Positions 9,027 through 15,490 of a DNA stretch of 23,141 nt are shown here, one piece after another. How positions within the stretch are numbered: the first letter of the stretch is position 1; the number at the start of each line of letters is the position of its first letter. The stretch lies in NCBI GenBank assembly GCA_030836365.1, contig JAURQB010000043.1, forward strand, positions 1-23,141. Reading direction: 5' to 3'. This DNA is from Bdellovibrionota bacterium. Lineage in GTDB: Bacteria > Bdellovibrionota > Bacteriovoracia > Bacteriovoracales > Bacteriovoracaceae. Position numbers and translations under genes: made by a program. The notes under the pieces were generated by a model. That model saw only the letters and a list, made by a program, of their open reading frames with translations. It searched no databases and was not told where the DNA came from.

Positions 9027-9291
9027 CAAGGAATTTATTCCACATATGGTCTAATCTTTTTAGAAACTTTGAATCCTTTTGTTCAACCAGAGAAATTAAT
9101 TCTTGAGTCCTCAACATGTTTTGTGAGCGAAACCAAGTTAGCTCCTCCTCAAGCCTCTCAACATTCAAATGTTTTTGACTATCACGAAAAAAATAAAACA
9201 ATTTTTCCAATCGCCTCGTTTCTCTTTCTAATTCGACTTGGTTGTTTTGAGACTGTATAGTGTAATTGGAAACATCAATATCTCTATCCAT
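9001..9291 (-). CDS. Small coiled-coil protein of unknown function
   Basis: 96 residues, highly charged, with heptad-like spacing from about residue 18 to 75 (NNQVELERETRRLEKLF, then ERLEEELTWF, then QELISLVEQKD), so a helical coiled coil is likely. No signal peptide or membrane segment. The ATG overlaps the stop of the 168-residue gene by eight bases, which points to translational coupling and joint function. The end overlaps the convergent 564-residue gene. No family is recognised. Confidence 0.7.
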   Translation of the reverse strand: MDRDIDVSNYTIQSQNNQVELERETRRLEKLFYFFRDSQKHLNVERLEEELTWFRSQNMLRTQELISLVEQKDSKFLKRLDHMWNKFLVKQTGPKE

Positions 9292-9790
9292 TGCACTGAC
9301 CTTCGCTAAAGCTATCCAAAATTTTTGTCAGCTTATATTGTTTAATTTTTTCTTGCTTCATTTCCATACAAATTGATTTTATTGACTCTGCTTGATGTAG
9401 TATTTTGTAAGTGTCTTGCTCTTCTATCCCATATTGATAAACAAGAAACTTTTTCATCTCGCCTATTTGCTTTGGATTTTTCATAAATATTTTTCGTCTA
9501 AAATAGTCAGGAAGCTCACTCGAGCTCGCAACAAAATTTTTAAATAAAAAGTGACGCCCTCTAATTTGCTCACCAACAAGATATATTGGATAAGGTATAT
9601 AAGGAGAGCATTTATTCTTCTCACAATACCTGTTAATTTGAAGAATTAATTGTTCAATATCTTCATTACTAAAGCTATTTACATCAATAAATATTGGCGT
9701 TTTAAACTCTCTATACTCTTCGAGCATGACAGCAACCCTTGATATTTTTTCTTTTTCAATAATGAGTTGATTAAAAATTGGAAAATCCAT
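9284..9790 (-). CDS. Hypothetical protein, first gene of a two-gene minus-strand unit
   Basis: 168 residues, probably cytoplasmic. The start is supported by AAGGGG several bases upstream on the minus strand. An N-terminal segment (VAVMLEEYREFKTPIFIDV, about residues 19-37) could be the helix and strand of an alpha/beta fold, and the C-terminal half is Lys/Glu-rich and helical. Three cysteines are present (one in SICMEM, two in CEKNKC), with no recognisable metal site. It is transcribed away from the CpaF operon, from a 69-base AT-rich divergent spacer, and is followed directly by the coiled-coil gene. Function is unknown. The shared spacer makes a link to the CpaF unit possible but unproven. 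Confidence 0.75.
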   Translation of the reverse strand: MDFPIFNQLIIEKEKISRVAVMLEEYREFKTPIFIDVNSFSNEDIEQLILQINRYCEKNKCSPYIPYPIYLVGEQIRGRHFLFKNFVASSSELPDYFRRKIFMKNPKQIGEMKKFLVYQYGIEEQDTYKILHQAESIKSICMEMKQEKIKQYKLTKILDSFSEGQCNG

Positions 9791-9803
9791 CCCTATCCCC
9801 TTT

Positions 9804-9832
9804 TTGTGCCTACATTTATTGTATTATTTAAT
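9804..9832 (+). promoter_or_regulatory. Candidate promoter of the 237-residue/CpaF operon
   Basis: TTGTGC (9804-9809), 17 bases, TTTAAT (9827-9832). It sits in the divergent spacer 9791-9859 and would give a leader of about 20 bases that contains the AGGA (9851-9854) serving ATG 9860. The spacer is very AT-rich, so chance matches are likely. Confidence 0.3.
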
Positions 9833-9859
9833 TAAAATAATTTTTCAAAAAGGAAAGCC

Positions 9860-10573
9860 ATGGCCATGAACGAGTATCAATTGACAACTTCAGTTCATTA
9901 TCATCCATATACCTGCATCCCACGTTTTTTACTCGACTTAACCAAATTAAAAACATCAGACGAAAAAAGACTTCGAGAGCAAACCTATCAACTTATCAAG
10001 AATCACCCGGATCTAAAGCACGTTATAAGACTTCTTCATTCTAAGGAGAAATCTCTTAACCTACATGAAGTTTCTCACCGATACAATTTTGACCATTTTC
10101 TAGAAATGGTTATTTCCAGTATTATTGAAAAAAAACTTACAGGAAACTATCTAAAGAAGTGTGACCTTACCCATGCAATAGAAATAGAAAGATTAATTCA
10201 CTTGATCCGACCAAACAGATTAAGTTCGGGCCCACGCTTATCGCTTTTATTTATCTATCTAAAGTTATCTTTGTATGAAAGCTATGGCGATGACCAAAAC
10301 CTCCTCCTTAACCAATTTGTGGAGACGATATCCCCTTATTTAAAGTACGTGAATATTAATATCTATGAACCAGACTGGATGATACTGACGCTAAAGTTGT
10401 TACATGACAGTTTAGGGAAAGAACAACTTGTTCAAAAATTAAAAAACGAAGATTCACTTTCCCAAATAATAGCGGAGCTCAACAGCAAAACAAGAAAAAC
10501 TATCATTGGATCACTCATAAACTATGCGATGAGTATTGAAGAAGAACATATTTTATTTCAGGACTTTATATGA
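9860..10573 (+). CDS. Helical protein of unknown function, coupled to CpaF
   Basis: 237 residues. AGGA five bases upstream favours ATG 9860 over the ATG at 9866. There is no signal peptide or obvious membrane span. The protein appears almost wholly helical, with many leucine, lysine and isoleucine residues (for example SLLFIYLKLSLYESYGDD near residue 130), and has no recognised motif. Its TGA overlaps the ATG of the CpaF-like ATPase (ATGA), so the two are translationally coupled and probably form a complex or pathway. The ATPase lacks the extra N-terminal region of typical CpaF proteins, so this protein could be a partner or regulatory subunit supplied in trans. That is an inference. Confidence 0.82.
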   Translation: MAMNEYQLTTSVHYHPYTCIPRFLLDLTKLKTSDEKRLREQTYQLIKNHPDLKHVIRLLHSKEKSLNLHEVSHRYNFDHFLEMVISSIIEKKLTGNYLKKCDLTHAIEIERLIHLIRPNRLSSGPRLSLLFIYLKLSLYESYGDDQNLLLNQFVETISPYLKYVNINIYEPDWMILTLKLLHDSLGKEQLVQKLKNEDSLSQIIAELNSKTRKTIIGSLINYAMSIEEEHILFQDFI

Positions 10574-11610
10574 ATCAAGAAAAATACAACAACACTGGAG
10601 TATGGAAGCTCATTCGTGAATTAGAAAACAAAAAAGGTATTACAGAAATATCTATTAATGGGCCGAGAGAAGTTTTTATTGAACGTGAGGGAAAATTAAT
10701 TCAGCTCGCTTACAATTTAACCGCGTCAGACATAAATGATTTCGTCACTGATTTATCTGAAATTCGTCAAAAAAAATATGGAAGTGAAGATGGCCCCATA
10801 ATAAATGGTACACTCTACGATGGAAGCCGTTTCAATATTATCAAAGAACCATTTGCTCATGGCTCTCATGCTATCAGTATTAGAAAGTATCTAAAATCAA
10901 TTAAGACTTTTTCTGAAAATCCTGGCGTTTTTGGTTTATACGGAAAGTGGGTAGAATTCCTTAAGGCTTGTGTGAAGGCGAGATTAAATATTGTTGTCTC
11001 TGGCGGAACCGGAAGTGGAAAAACCACACTGATGAACTTACTTCTTCAAGAGCTGCCAGTTGAAGATCGAGTCGTCACCATCGAAGATACGCTAGAGCTT
11101 AACTTTTCACATAAAAACGTAGTGAGGCTTGAAAGTTTTTCTGCCAGAGAGCATGAACTGAGCATTCGAGACCTCGTTATTAATTCTCTTCGGATGAGGC
11201 CTGATCGGATTATCATCGGCGAGGTTCGAGGGGGAGAATTCTTTGACCTACTTTCCGCAATGAATACTGGACACGATGGTTCCATGTCTTCTATTCATGC
11301 TAACTCAGCTGGCGAGTGCCTTCAACGAATGGAGACTCTATTGCATCTGGCCGGTTTTGAAATACCAACAAAAGCAATTAGAGGGCAAATTGCCAGTGGC
11401 ATTAATTTTATTTTTCAAATAAAACGCGACTTTGAGGGAAAAAGAGTGCTTGATGAAATTATTGAAGTGAGTTCGATGGAAGGTGACACCATTTTAACCA
11501 CAAATGTCGCAAAGTTTGAAGATGGAGGTCTTCACTCTACTGGCGTAACACCAAAAATAATCGATGAACTACACCATAAGGGCGGACTTCCACGAGATTT
11601 TTTCAGCTAA
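10570..11610 (+). CDS. cpaF: CpaF/TadA-type secretion ATPase (short form)
   Basis: A hexameric ATPase of the type II/IV secretion superfamily that normally powers Tad pilus assembly at the inner membrane. All hallmarks are present: Walker A GGTGSGKT (145-152), Asp box EDTLEL (172-177), Walker B IIIGEVR with E218, and a His-box region TGHDGSMSSIHAN (233-245). The N-terminal domain begins with ITEISINGPREVFIEREGK, typical of CpaF. At 346 residues it is shorter than usual CpaF (about 400-480) because the leading helical region is missing. CAGGA precedes the ATG, which overlaps the upstream stop. No tadB/tadC, pilin, secretin or tadZ gene is adjacent; the next gene is a peroxidase, so this is an orphan motor. 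Its partner machinery is unknown. Confidence 0.92.
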   Translation: MNQEKYNNTGVWKLIRELENKKGITEISINGPREVFIEREGKLIQLAYNLTASDINDFVTDLSEIRQKKYGSEDGPIINGTLYDGSRFNIIKEPFAHGSHAISIRKYLKSIKTFSENPGVFGLYGKWVEFLKACVKARLNIVVSGGTGSGKTTLMNLLLQELPVEDRVVTIEDTLELNFSHKNVVRLESFSAREHELSIRDLVINSLRMRPDRIIIGEVRGGEFFDLLSAMNTGHDGSMSSIHANSAGECLQRMETLLHLAGFEIPTKAIRGQIASGINFIFQIKRDFEGKRVLDEIIEVSSMEGDTILTTNVAKFEDGGLHSTGVTPKIIDELHHKGGLPRDFFS

Positions 11611-11659
11611 CGCGCACCGATCATTTTTTTAGACAACTTCTTCTGTCATCTATTTTTAA

Positions 11660-11688
11660 TTGATCTTTAGACCTTTGGCATCTACACT
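11660..11688 (+). promoter_or_regulatory. Promoter of gpx with leaderless geometry
   Basis: TTGATC (11660-11665), 17 bases, TACACT (11683-11688), then six bases and ATG 11695. Transcription starting seven bases after the -10 would begin at the A of ATG. No Shine-Dalgarno sequence exists upstream of the ATG. Confidence 0.6.
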
Positions 11689-11694
11689 TGCCCT

Positions 11695-12174
11695 ATGAAA
11701 ACTATATATGATTTTGAAGTACAAGATATTAATAATAATGCCATCAAACTTAGCGACTACCAGGGAAAATCCCTTTTAATTGTCAATGTGGCCAGTAAGT
11801 GTGGATTTACCCCTCAATATGAAGGGCTTGAGAAAATTTACCAAGATTACAAGGATCAAGGTCTCATAATTTTAGGATTCCCTTGCAACCAGTTTGGTAA
11901 ACAAGAGCCAGGTAATGAAGAAGAAATTAAGAATTTCTGCTCACTCACCTATAATGTAAGCTTTCCCCTATTTAAAAAAATTGATGTCAATGGTGATGAT
12001 GCTCACGAACTTTATGAATACCTTAAAGCTGAAATGCCAGGGCTTATGGGCTCAAAAGCGGTGAAGTGGAATTTTACCAAATTTTTTATTACCAAAGACG
12101 GAAAACCACACAAACGATATGCCCCAACTGACAAGCCAGAGAAGGTTTTAGAAGAGATAAAACCTCTTTTATAA
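11695..12174 (+). CDS. gpx: Glutathione/thioredoxin peroxidase (GPx family)
   Basis: 159 residues, full length for bacterial GPx/BtuE proteins, with no export signal. It reduces hydroperoxides in the cytoplasm. The peroxidatic cysteine C36 lies in ASKCGFT. Q66 in GFPCNQFG and the W125-N126 pair in VKWNFTKF complete the catalytic tetrad. A cysteine at 82 sits where the resolving cysteine of thioredoxin-dependent GPx proteins lies, so thioredoxin rather than glutathione is the likely reductant (family knowledge). Selenocysteine is not used. The ATG has no Shine-Dalgarno sequence and lies exactly six bases behind a -10 hexamer, which suggests leaderless translation. It is transcribed apart from the CpaF operon. 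Confidence 0.95.
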   Translation: MKTIYDFEVQDINNNAIKLSDYQGKSLLIVNVASKCGFTPQYEGLEKIYQDYKDQGLIILGFPCNQFGKQEPGNEEEIKNFCSLTYNVSFPLFKKIDVNGDDAHELYEYLKAEMPGLMGSKAVKWNFTKFFITKDGKPHKRYAPTDKPEKVLEEIKPLL

Positions 12175-12233
12175 AAAATCGTCTTGCAATCAACAATGAT
12201 TATTTAATCTAAGTTTCCAAACAAAAATTGACG

Positions 12234-13070
12234 ATGATTAACGAAATAAACCTAGATATAAGCATGGATGAAAAAAATCAAAATAATCTTTCTTCTCCAA
12301 TTGAGAATGAGCAGCATGCTCAAAGTGAAAACGAGCAACATGCTCCAAAGGAGGATATCTATCAGGTAGATCCCGCCCCTGAGAGTGAATCTAAACCTGA
12401 GTCAGAGAGTGAATCTGAGTCTGAGAAAACACAAGAAGCGCCAACTTCTACCAGAAAAAGTTTACAGCTGCCGCGAAGGTTTTTTCACTGCTTATCCGGT
12501 CTCATCTCTGGCACGATCTACATGCTTTTTCTTACCCACCAACAGGCAATTTATATTCTTGGTGGTGCCGCCTCCATTTTTTACATCCTTGAACAAATCC
12601 GTATTAACTACCCAAACCAGCCTGGCCTGAACATTCTTAATAAATACTTTCTCCGCGCGGAAGAGCACCTAAAAGAATCTGCCGCCATCCCCTACTTGAT
12701 GGCTTTACTACTTACAATTATTACATTTCCTAAATCAATTGCCTTAACAGCGATATTCACTCTTGCTATTGCAGACCCGCTCAGCGCGATCATTGGGATA
12801 AAGTATGGAAAGCACCGAATCGTTGAAGGAAAAAGTTTAGAGGGTTCAGCAGCGTTTCTCCTAAGCACGATGATCGTATGCTTTCTCATTTTTATCCCAC
12901 TACCTGGAAATTATTTTTGGCCGGTAATGGCAAATTCATTTTTTCTTGGTCTTTTTGGTTCGGCCTTTGAAATGATTCCTTTAAAGCTTGATGATAATTT
13001 AACGATTCCTCTTTTTACGGCAACAATCTTATGGATCCTCGCGGCAACGACCGGTCTTACTATCGTCTAA
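12234..13070 (+). CDS. CTP-dependent lipid kinase-like membrane protein (Dgk1/SEC59 family)
   Basis: 278 residues from ATG 12234; ATG 12264 is an alternative and neither has a clear ribosome binding site. Residues 1-80 form an acidic low-complexity tail with a duplicated ENEQHA and a Ser-Glu run (about 50-65), probably cytosolic. Then come several membrane helices. The family signature is clear: RRFFHCLSG (81-89), ADPLSAIIGIKYG (180-192), KSLEGS (200-205) and E246...DDN (253-255) before IPL. Relatives phosphorylate diacylglycerol or dolichol/phytol with CTP, so a lipid or polyprenol substrate in the inner membrane is likely. The next gene starts 15 bases later, suggesting an operon with the hydrolase. 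The acidic extension is unlike typical bacterial members. Confidence 0.82.
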   Translation: MINEINLDISMDEKNQNNLSSPIENEQHAQSENEQHAPKEDIYQVDPAPESESKPESESESESEKTQEAPTSTRKSLQLPRRFFHCLSGLISGTIYMLFLTHQQAIYILGGAASIFYILEQIRINYPNQPGLNILNKYFLRAEEHLKESAAIPYLMALLLTIITFPKSIALTAIFTLAIADPLSAIIGIKYGKHRIVEGKSLEGSAAFLLSTMIVCFLIFIPLPGNYFWPVMANSFFLGLFGSAFEMIPLKLDDNLTIPLFTATILWILAATTGLTIV

Positions 13071-13085
13071 AAAAAGAGGTCTGAA

Positions 13086-13748
13086 TTGCATTCAATAAAA
13101 CGCACCCTTATTCCTGCTTCAACCGAAATTGACTATTATCTTCGAGCGCCAAAAGATGATTTTCCGTTAATAATTTTCCTTCATGGCTTTGGAGAAACTT
13201 TCGGTCACCTACTTAGACACTTTGAAAAAAAAATTCCTCATCAAGCCGGCATCCTGGCCGTTAATGGAGTCTTTCCTCTAGCGCAAAAGAAATTTGACTC
13301 TCCCGAATGGAAACTTCGCTTTTGTTGGTATTTTTACGATTCTGCAAAAAAAGAATATTTTATCAATCAACGCTATCCGGCCGAAGTTCTTGCTGGTCTC
13401 ATTCAACAATTAAATTTAGAACAGAAGAAAAAAATTATCGTCGGATATTCGCAAGGTGGCTATCTCGCTCCTTTTCTAGGAGAGCAATTAGAAAATGTAG
13501 TGAGCTGCATTTCAATTAATGGTGAATACAAACACCAACTCCTGCCCGAAAAACTCCCCTTTCCAATTATCAATATTTGTGGCGAGCAAGACGAAGTTGT
13601 CGATCCCATCAATTGTCGCAACAGTCATGAAATAATAATGAAGCGTGGAAACTCTGGAGGGTTTTATCTCGTTAAACGTGCAGGTCATCAAATAAACACC
13701 GATATTACCGAACTCGTTATCAGTGAAATAACATCAGTGATAAATTAA
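13086..13748 (+). CDS. Alpha/beta hydrolase, predicted carboxylesterase/phospholipase type
   Basis: 220 residues starting at TTG 13086, chosen because AGAGGT (13075-13080) lies five bases upstream. The fold features are HGFGE (33-37, oxyanion region), the nucleophile S122 in GYSQGG, an acid at D169 or D173 in GEQDEVVD, and H201 in AGHQI. This is the order of the carboxylesterase/phospholipase family that cleaves short acyl or lysophospholipid esters. No signal peptide, so cytoplasmic. It follows the lipid kinase-like gene by 15 bases and is probably cotranscribed, which fits a lipid-related role, though the substrate cannot be told. An unusually Lys-rich middle and a short length (220 residues) are the only peculiarities. 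Confidence 0.88.
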   Translation: MHSIKRTLIPASTEIDYYLRAPKDDFPLIIFLHGFGETFGHLLRHFEKKIPHQAGILAVNGVFPLAQKKFDSPEWKLRFCWYFYDSAKKEYFINQRYPAEVLAGLIQQLNLEQKKKIIVGYSQGGYLAPFLGEQLENVVSCISINGEYKHQLLPEKLPFPIINICGEQDEVVDPINCRNSHEIIMKRGNSGGFYLVKRAGHQINTDITELVISEITSVIN

Positions 13749-13803
13749 ACCTTTTATCTAATTTCAGACGCTTAAAATGCTTTGTCTAAAATTTTTAACT
13801 AAG

Positions 13804-13813
13804 CCTGGCCAGG
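13804..13813. promoter_or_regulatory. Perfect palindrome in the alkB promoter region
   Basis: CCTGGCCAGG, a 10-base perfect palindrome, is centred about 15 bases upstream of the alkB -10 and overlaps where a -35 element would be. The position suits an operator for a repressor or activator, but the site is short and single. Confidence 0.3.
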
Positions 13814-13819
13814 ACTGTT

Positions 13820-13828
13820 TGTTATAAT
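13820..13828 (+). promoter_or_regulatory. Extended -10 promoter of alkB, leaderless geometry
   Basis: TGT followed by consensus TATAAT (13823-13828), then six bases and ATG 13835. The TGn extension compensates for the lack of a good -35. Transcription should start at or next to the ATG. There is no Shine-Dalgarno sequence. Confidence 0.7.
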
Positions 13829-13834
13829 AAGTTG

Positions 13835-14851
13835 ATGAGAGCAACTTTATATCATACGTGGCCTTATTTACTTAGCGGCCTCACTTTCCTCGGAATCTAT
13901 TTGGGCGGCATTTTTAACGCAATCGGAATTGGTGTTATTTTTATCGTTCACCCTCTACTTGATCACGTGCTCACAAAAATAATTGGTGATGAAAAAAAAG
14001 CAATCGAGCATGCCTCAAACTTCTCCCTTTATCTCTGGCCAATTTATCAAACAATCATGTTGCTTTACTGCGCATCGATTTTAAGCAACGAAGAAAATCT
14101 ACTTCACTTTACCCTAGGGACAATTTCTGTCGGTATCATTACCGGAGGCTTTGGCATAACGATCGCTCATGAGCTCGTTCACCGCACGACAAAATGGCAA
14201 AGAGGCTTAGGCGTTTGGGTATTAGCATTGGTTAACTATGCCGTTTTTCGAATTGAGCATGTGCATGGGCATCATCGAAATGTTGCGACACCAGAGGACC
14301 CAGCTTCTGCACAAAGAGGGGAGAATATTTACGCTTTTATTCCTAAGGCAATGCTTGGTGTTTTTATTGGCGCCAAGAAAATTGAAGACAACCGCATTGC
14401 CAGACTCAATACACACTGGGCGGTTAAAGTTTTTCACCACCGGTTTTATCAATACATCTTTTACAGCGTTTCATTATGCTCACTATTTTACGCCCTTTTC
14501 AATGTGCAAGGTTTGATTTTTTTTCTCATTCAAAGCTTTGTCGGGGTTTCACTACTTGAAATGGTCGACTTCATTGAGCATTATGGGCTGCAACGAAAAA
14601 AACTCGAAAATGGAAAGTACGCTCCTGTTGGGCCAGAACATTCCTGGGATACCAATTTTTTTATGACCAATACAAGTCTCTATAACCTTGGAAAACATGC
14701 CCATCATCATCAAGTGGCATCAATGAGCTTTCAACACCTCACCAATACTCCAGGGGCCCATAACTACCCTTTTGGCTACTCTGTGGCAGTTTTACTGGCG
14801 CTTGTTCCTCCTCTATGGCGCAAAGTAGTAGACCCCTTAATCGATCAATAA
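13835..14851 (+). CDS. alkB: AlkB-type integral membrane di-iron hydroxylase (alkane 1-monooxygenase family)
   Basis: 338 residues with about six membrane helices. The histidine clusters of the family are all there: HELVHR (112-117), EHVHGHH (141-147), EHYGL (248-252) and LGKHAHHHQ (285-293), which bind two irons on the cytoplasmic side. The enzyme uses O2 and electrons from a rubredoxin or ferredoxin to hydroxylate the end of alkanes or related acyl chains. No rubredoxin or rubredoxin reductase gene is nearby. ATG 13835 is preferred to the in-frame TTG 13832 because a consensus -10 ends six bases before it. An AlkB relative acting on fatty acyl or other lipid chains is as likely as a true alkane oxidiser, given the neighbouring lipid genes. 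Confidence 0.9.
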   Translation: MRATLYHTWPYLLSGLTFLGIYLGGIFNAIGIGVIFIVHPLLDHVLTKIIGDEKKAIEHASNFSLYLWPIYQTIMLLYCASILSNEENLLHFTLGTISVGIITGGFGITIAHELVHRTTKWQRGLGVWVLALVNYAVFRIEHVHGHHRNVATPEDPASAQRGENIYAFIPKAMLGVFIGAKKIEDNRIARLNTHWAVKVFHHRFYQYIFYSVSLCSLFYALFNVQGLIFFLIQSFVGVSLLEMVDFIEHYGLQRKKLENGKYAPVGPEHSWDTNFFMTNTSLYNLGKHAHHHQVASMSFQHLTNTPGAHNYPFGYSVAVLLALVPPLWRKVVDPLIDQ

Positions 14852-14906
14852 GTTTATCTATTTAGGCCGTAAATATTTCAAGAATTATCTTAGTCCTACG
14901 CTTACA

Positions 14907-14915
14907 TGTTAGGAT
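14907..14915 (+). promoter_or_regulatory. Extended -10 promoter before the small secreted protein
   Basis: TGT plus TAGGAT (14910-14915), about 27 bases before ATG 14943. No good -35 is seen. The transcript would include the AAGGAA ribosome binding site five bases before the ATG. Confidence 0.4.
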
Positions 14916-14942
14916 GAGGCACAAATCAATTAAGGAATTTTA

Positions 14943-15371
14943 ATGAAAAAAACGCTTCTTTTTACTGCCTTTTTATCCTTTCAATCACTTGCTAATGGTT
15001 ACGCTTATTATGCAACTCCAAGTAAAACTAACTCAACTATTTCAAAAATGAGGATGGCGTGTCCAAATTGCGACTCAACAAAAGAAACTTTTTATGGAGA
15101 ATCAATGACTCCGAGTGGATTTAGTATGATTTACTCTGAGTCTTACGTTCGAGTCATGAAATATTGTTACAAGTTATCAACTAACGCTAATAAGATGATG
15201 ACTAGAGCGTTGACTCAAAATGACAAGAAAACTCTCAAGCGGCTTGACTGTTACACAAAAGGTTTAGGCAGAGACTTACTTGATTTAGAGATCAATGAGA
15301 AAACGGCATTAGATTTAGCGAGAGAGCATAATAATACAGCTGCAATCAACTATATTGAATCGCTGAGATAA
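14943..15371 (+). CDS. Small secreted protein with a C-terminal ankyrin-like repeat
   Basis: 142 residues with AAGGAA five bases upstream of the ATG. A clear Sec signal (KK, then LLFTAFLSFQSLANG) suggests export to the periplasm; cleavage is probably near residues 18-22. The mature part has CPNC at 40-43 and two later cysteines (in KYCYKL and LDCYTK), which could form disulfides. The last 30 residues (EKTALDLAREHNNTAAINYI) match the core of one ankyrin repeat. No other family is recognised, and the biological role is unknown. It stands alone between alkB and bipA, with an extended -10 in front and no obvious terminator behind. Confidence 0.8.
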   Translation: MKKTLLFTAFLSFQSLANGYAYYATPSKTNSTISKMRMACPNCDSTKETFYGESMTPSGFSMIYSESYVRVMKYCYKLSTNANKMMTRALTQNDKKTLKRLDCYTKGLGRDLLDLEINEKTALDLAREHNNTAAINYIESLR

Positions 15372-15453
15372 AAGCAGCGCATAAATGCAGTTAAATTCCC
15401 CTCTTGAAGGTAAATAGAAGGACACTATTTAGTTTCCAAGTAGTCGAATTCTC

Positions 15454-15462
15454 TGCTATAGA
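15454..15462 (+). promoter_or_regulatory. Extended -10 promoter of bipA
   Basis: TGC plus TATAGA (15457-15462), with TTTCCA (15433-15438) as a weak -35 18 bases upstream. It gives a leader of about 22 bases containing GAGAGAG, the ribosome binding site of ATG 15491. Confidence 0.5.
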
Positions 15463-15490
15463 TCATTAACTTTTAATTCGAGAGAGATTT

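Noticed and set aside
13832..13834. TTG as start of alkB, and likewise TTG 22577 for the cytochrome lipoprotein
   Set aside because: Both TTGs lie between the -10 and the ATG, three bases before it. Standard transcription starts would leave them out of the mRNA.
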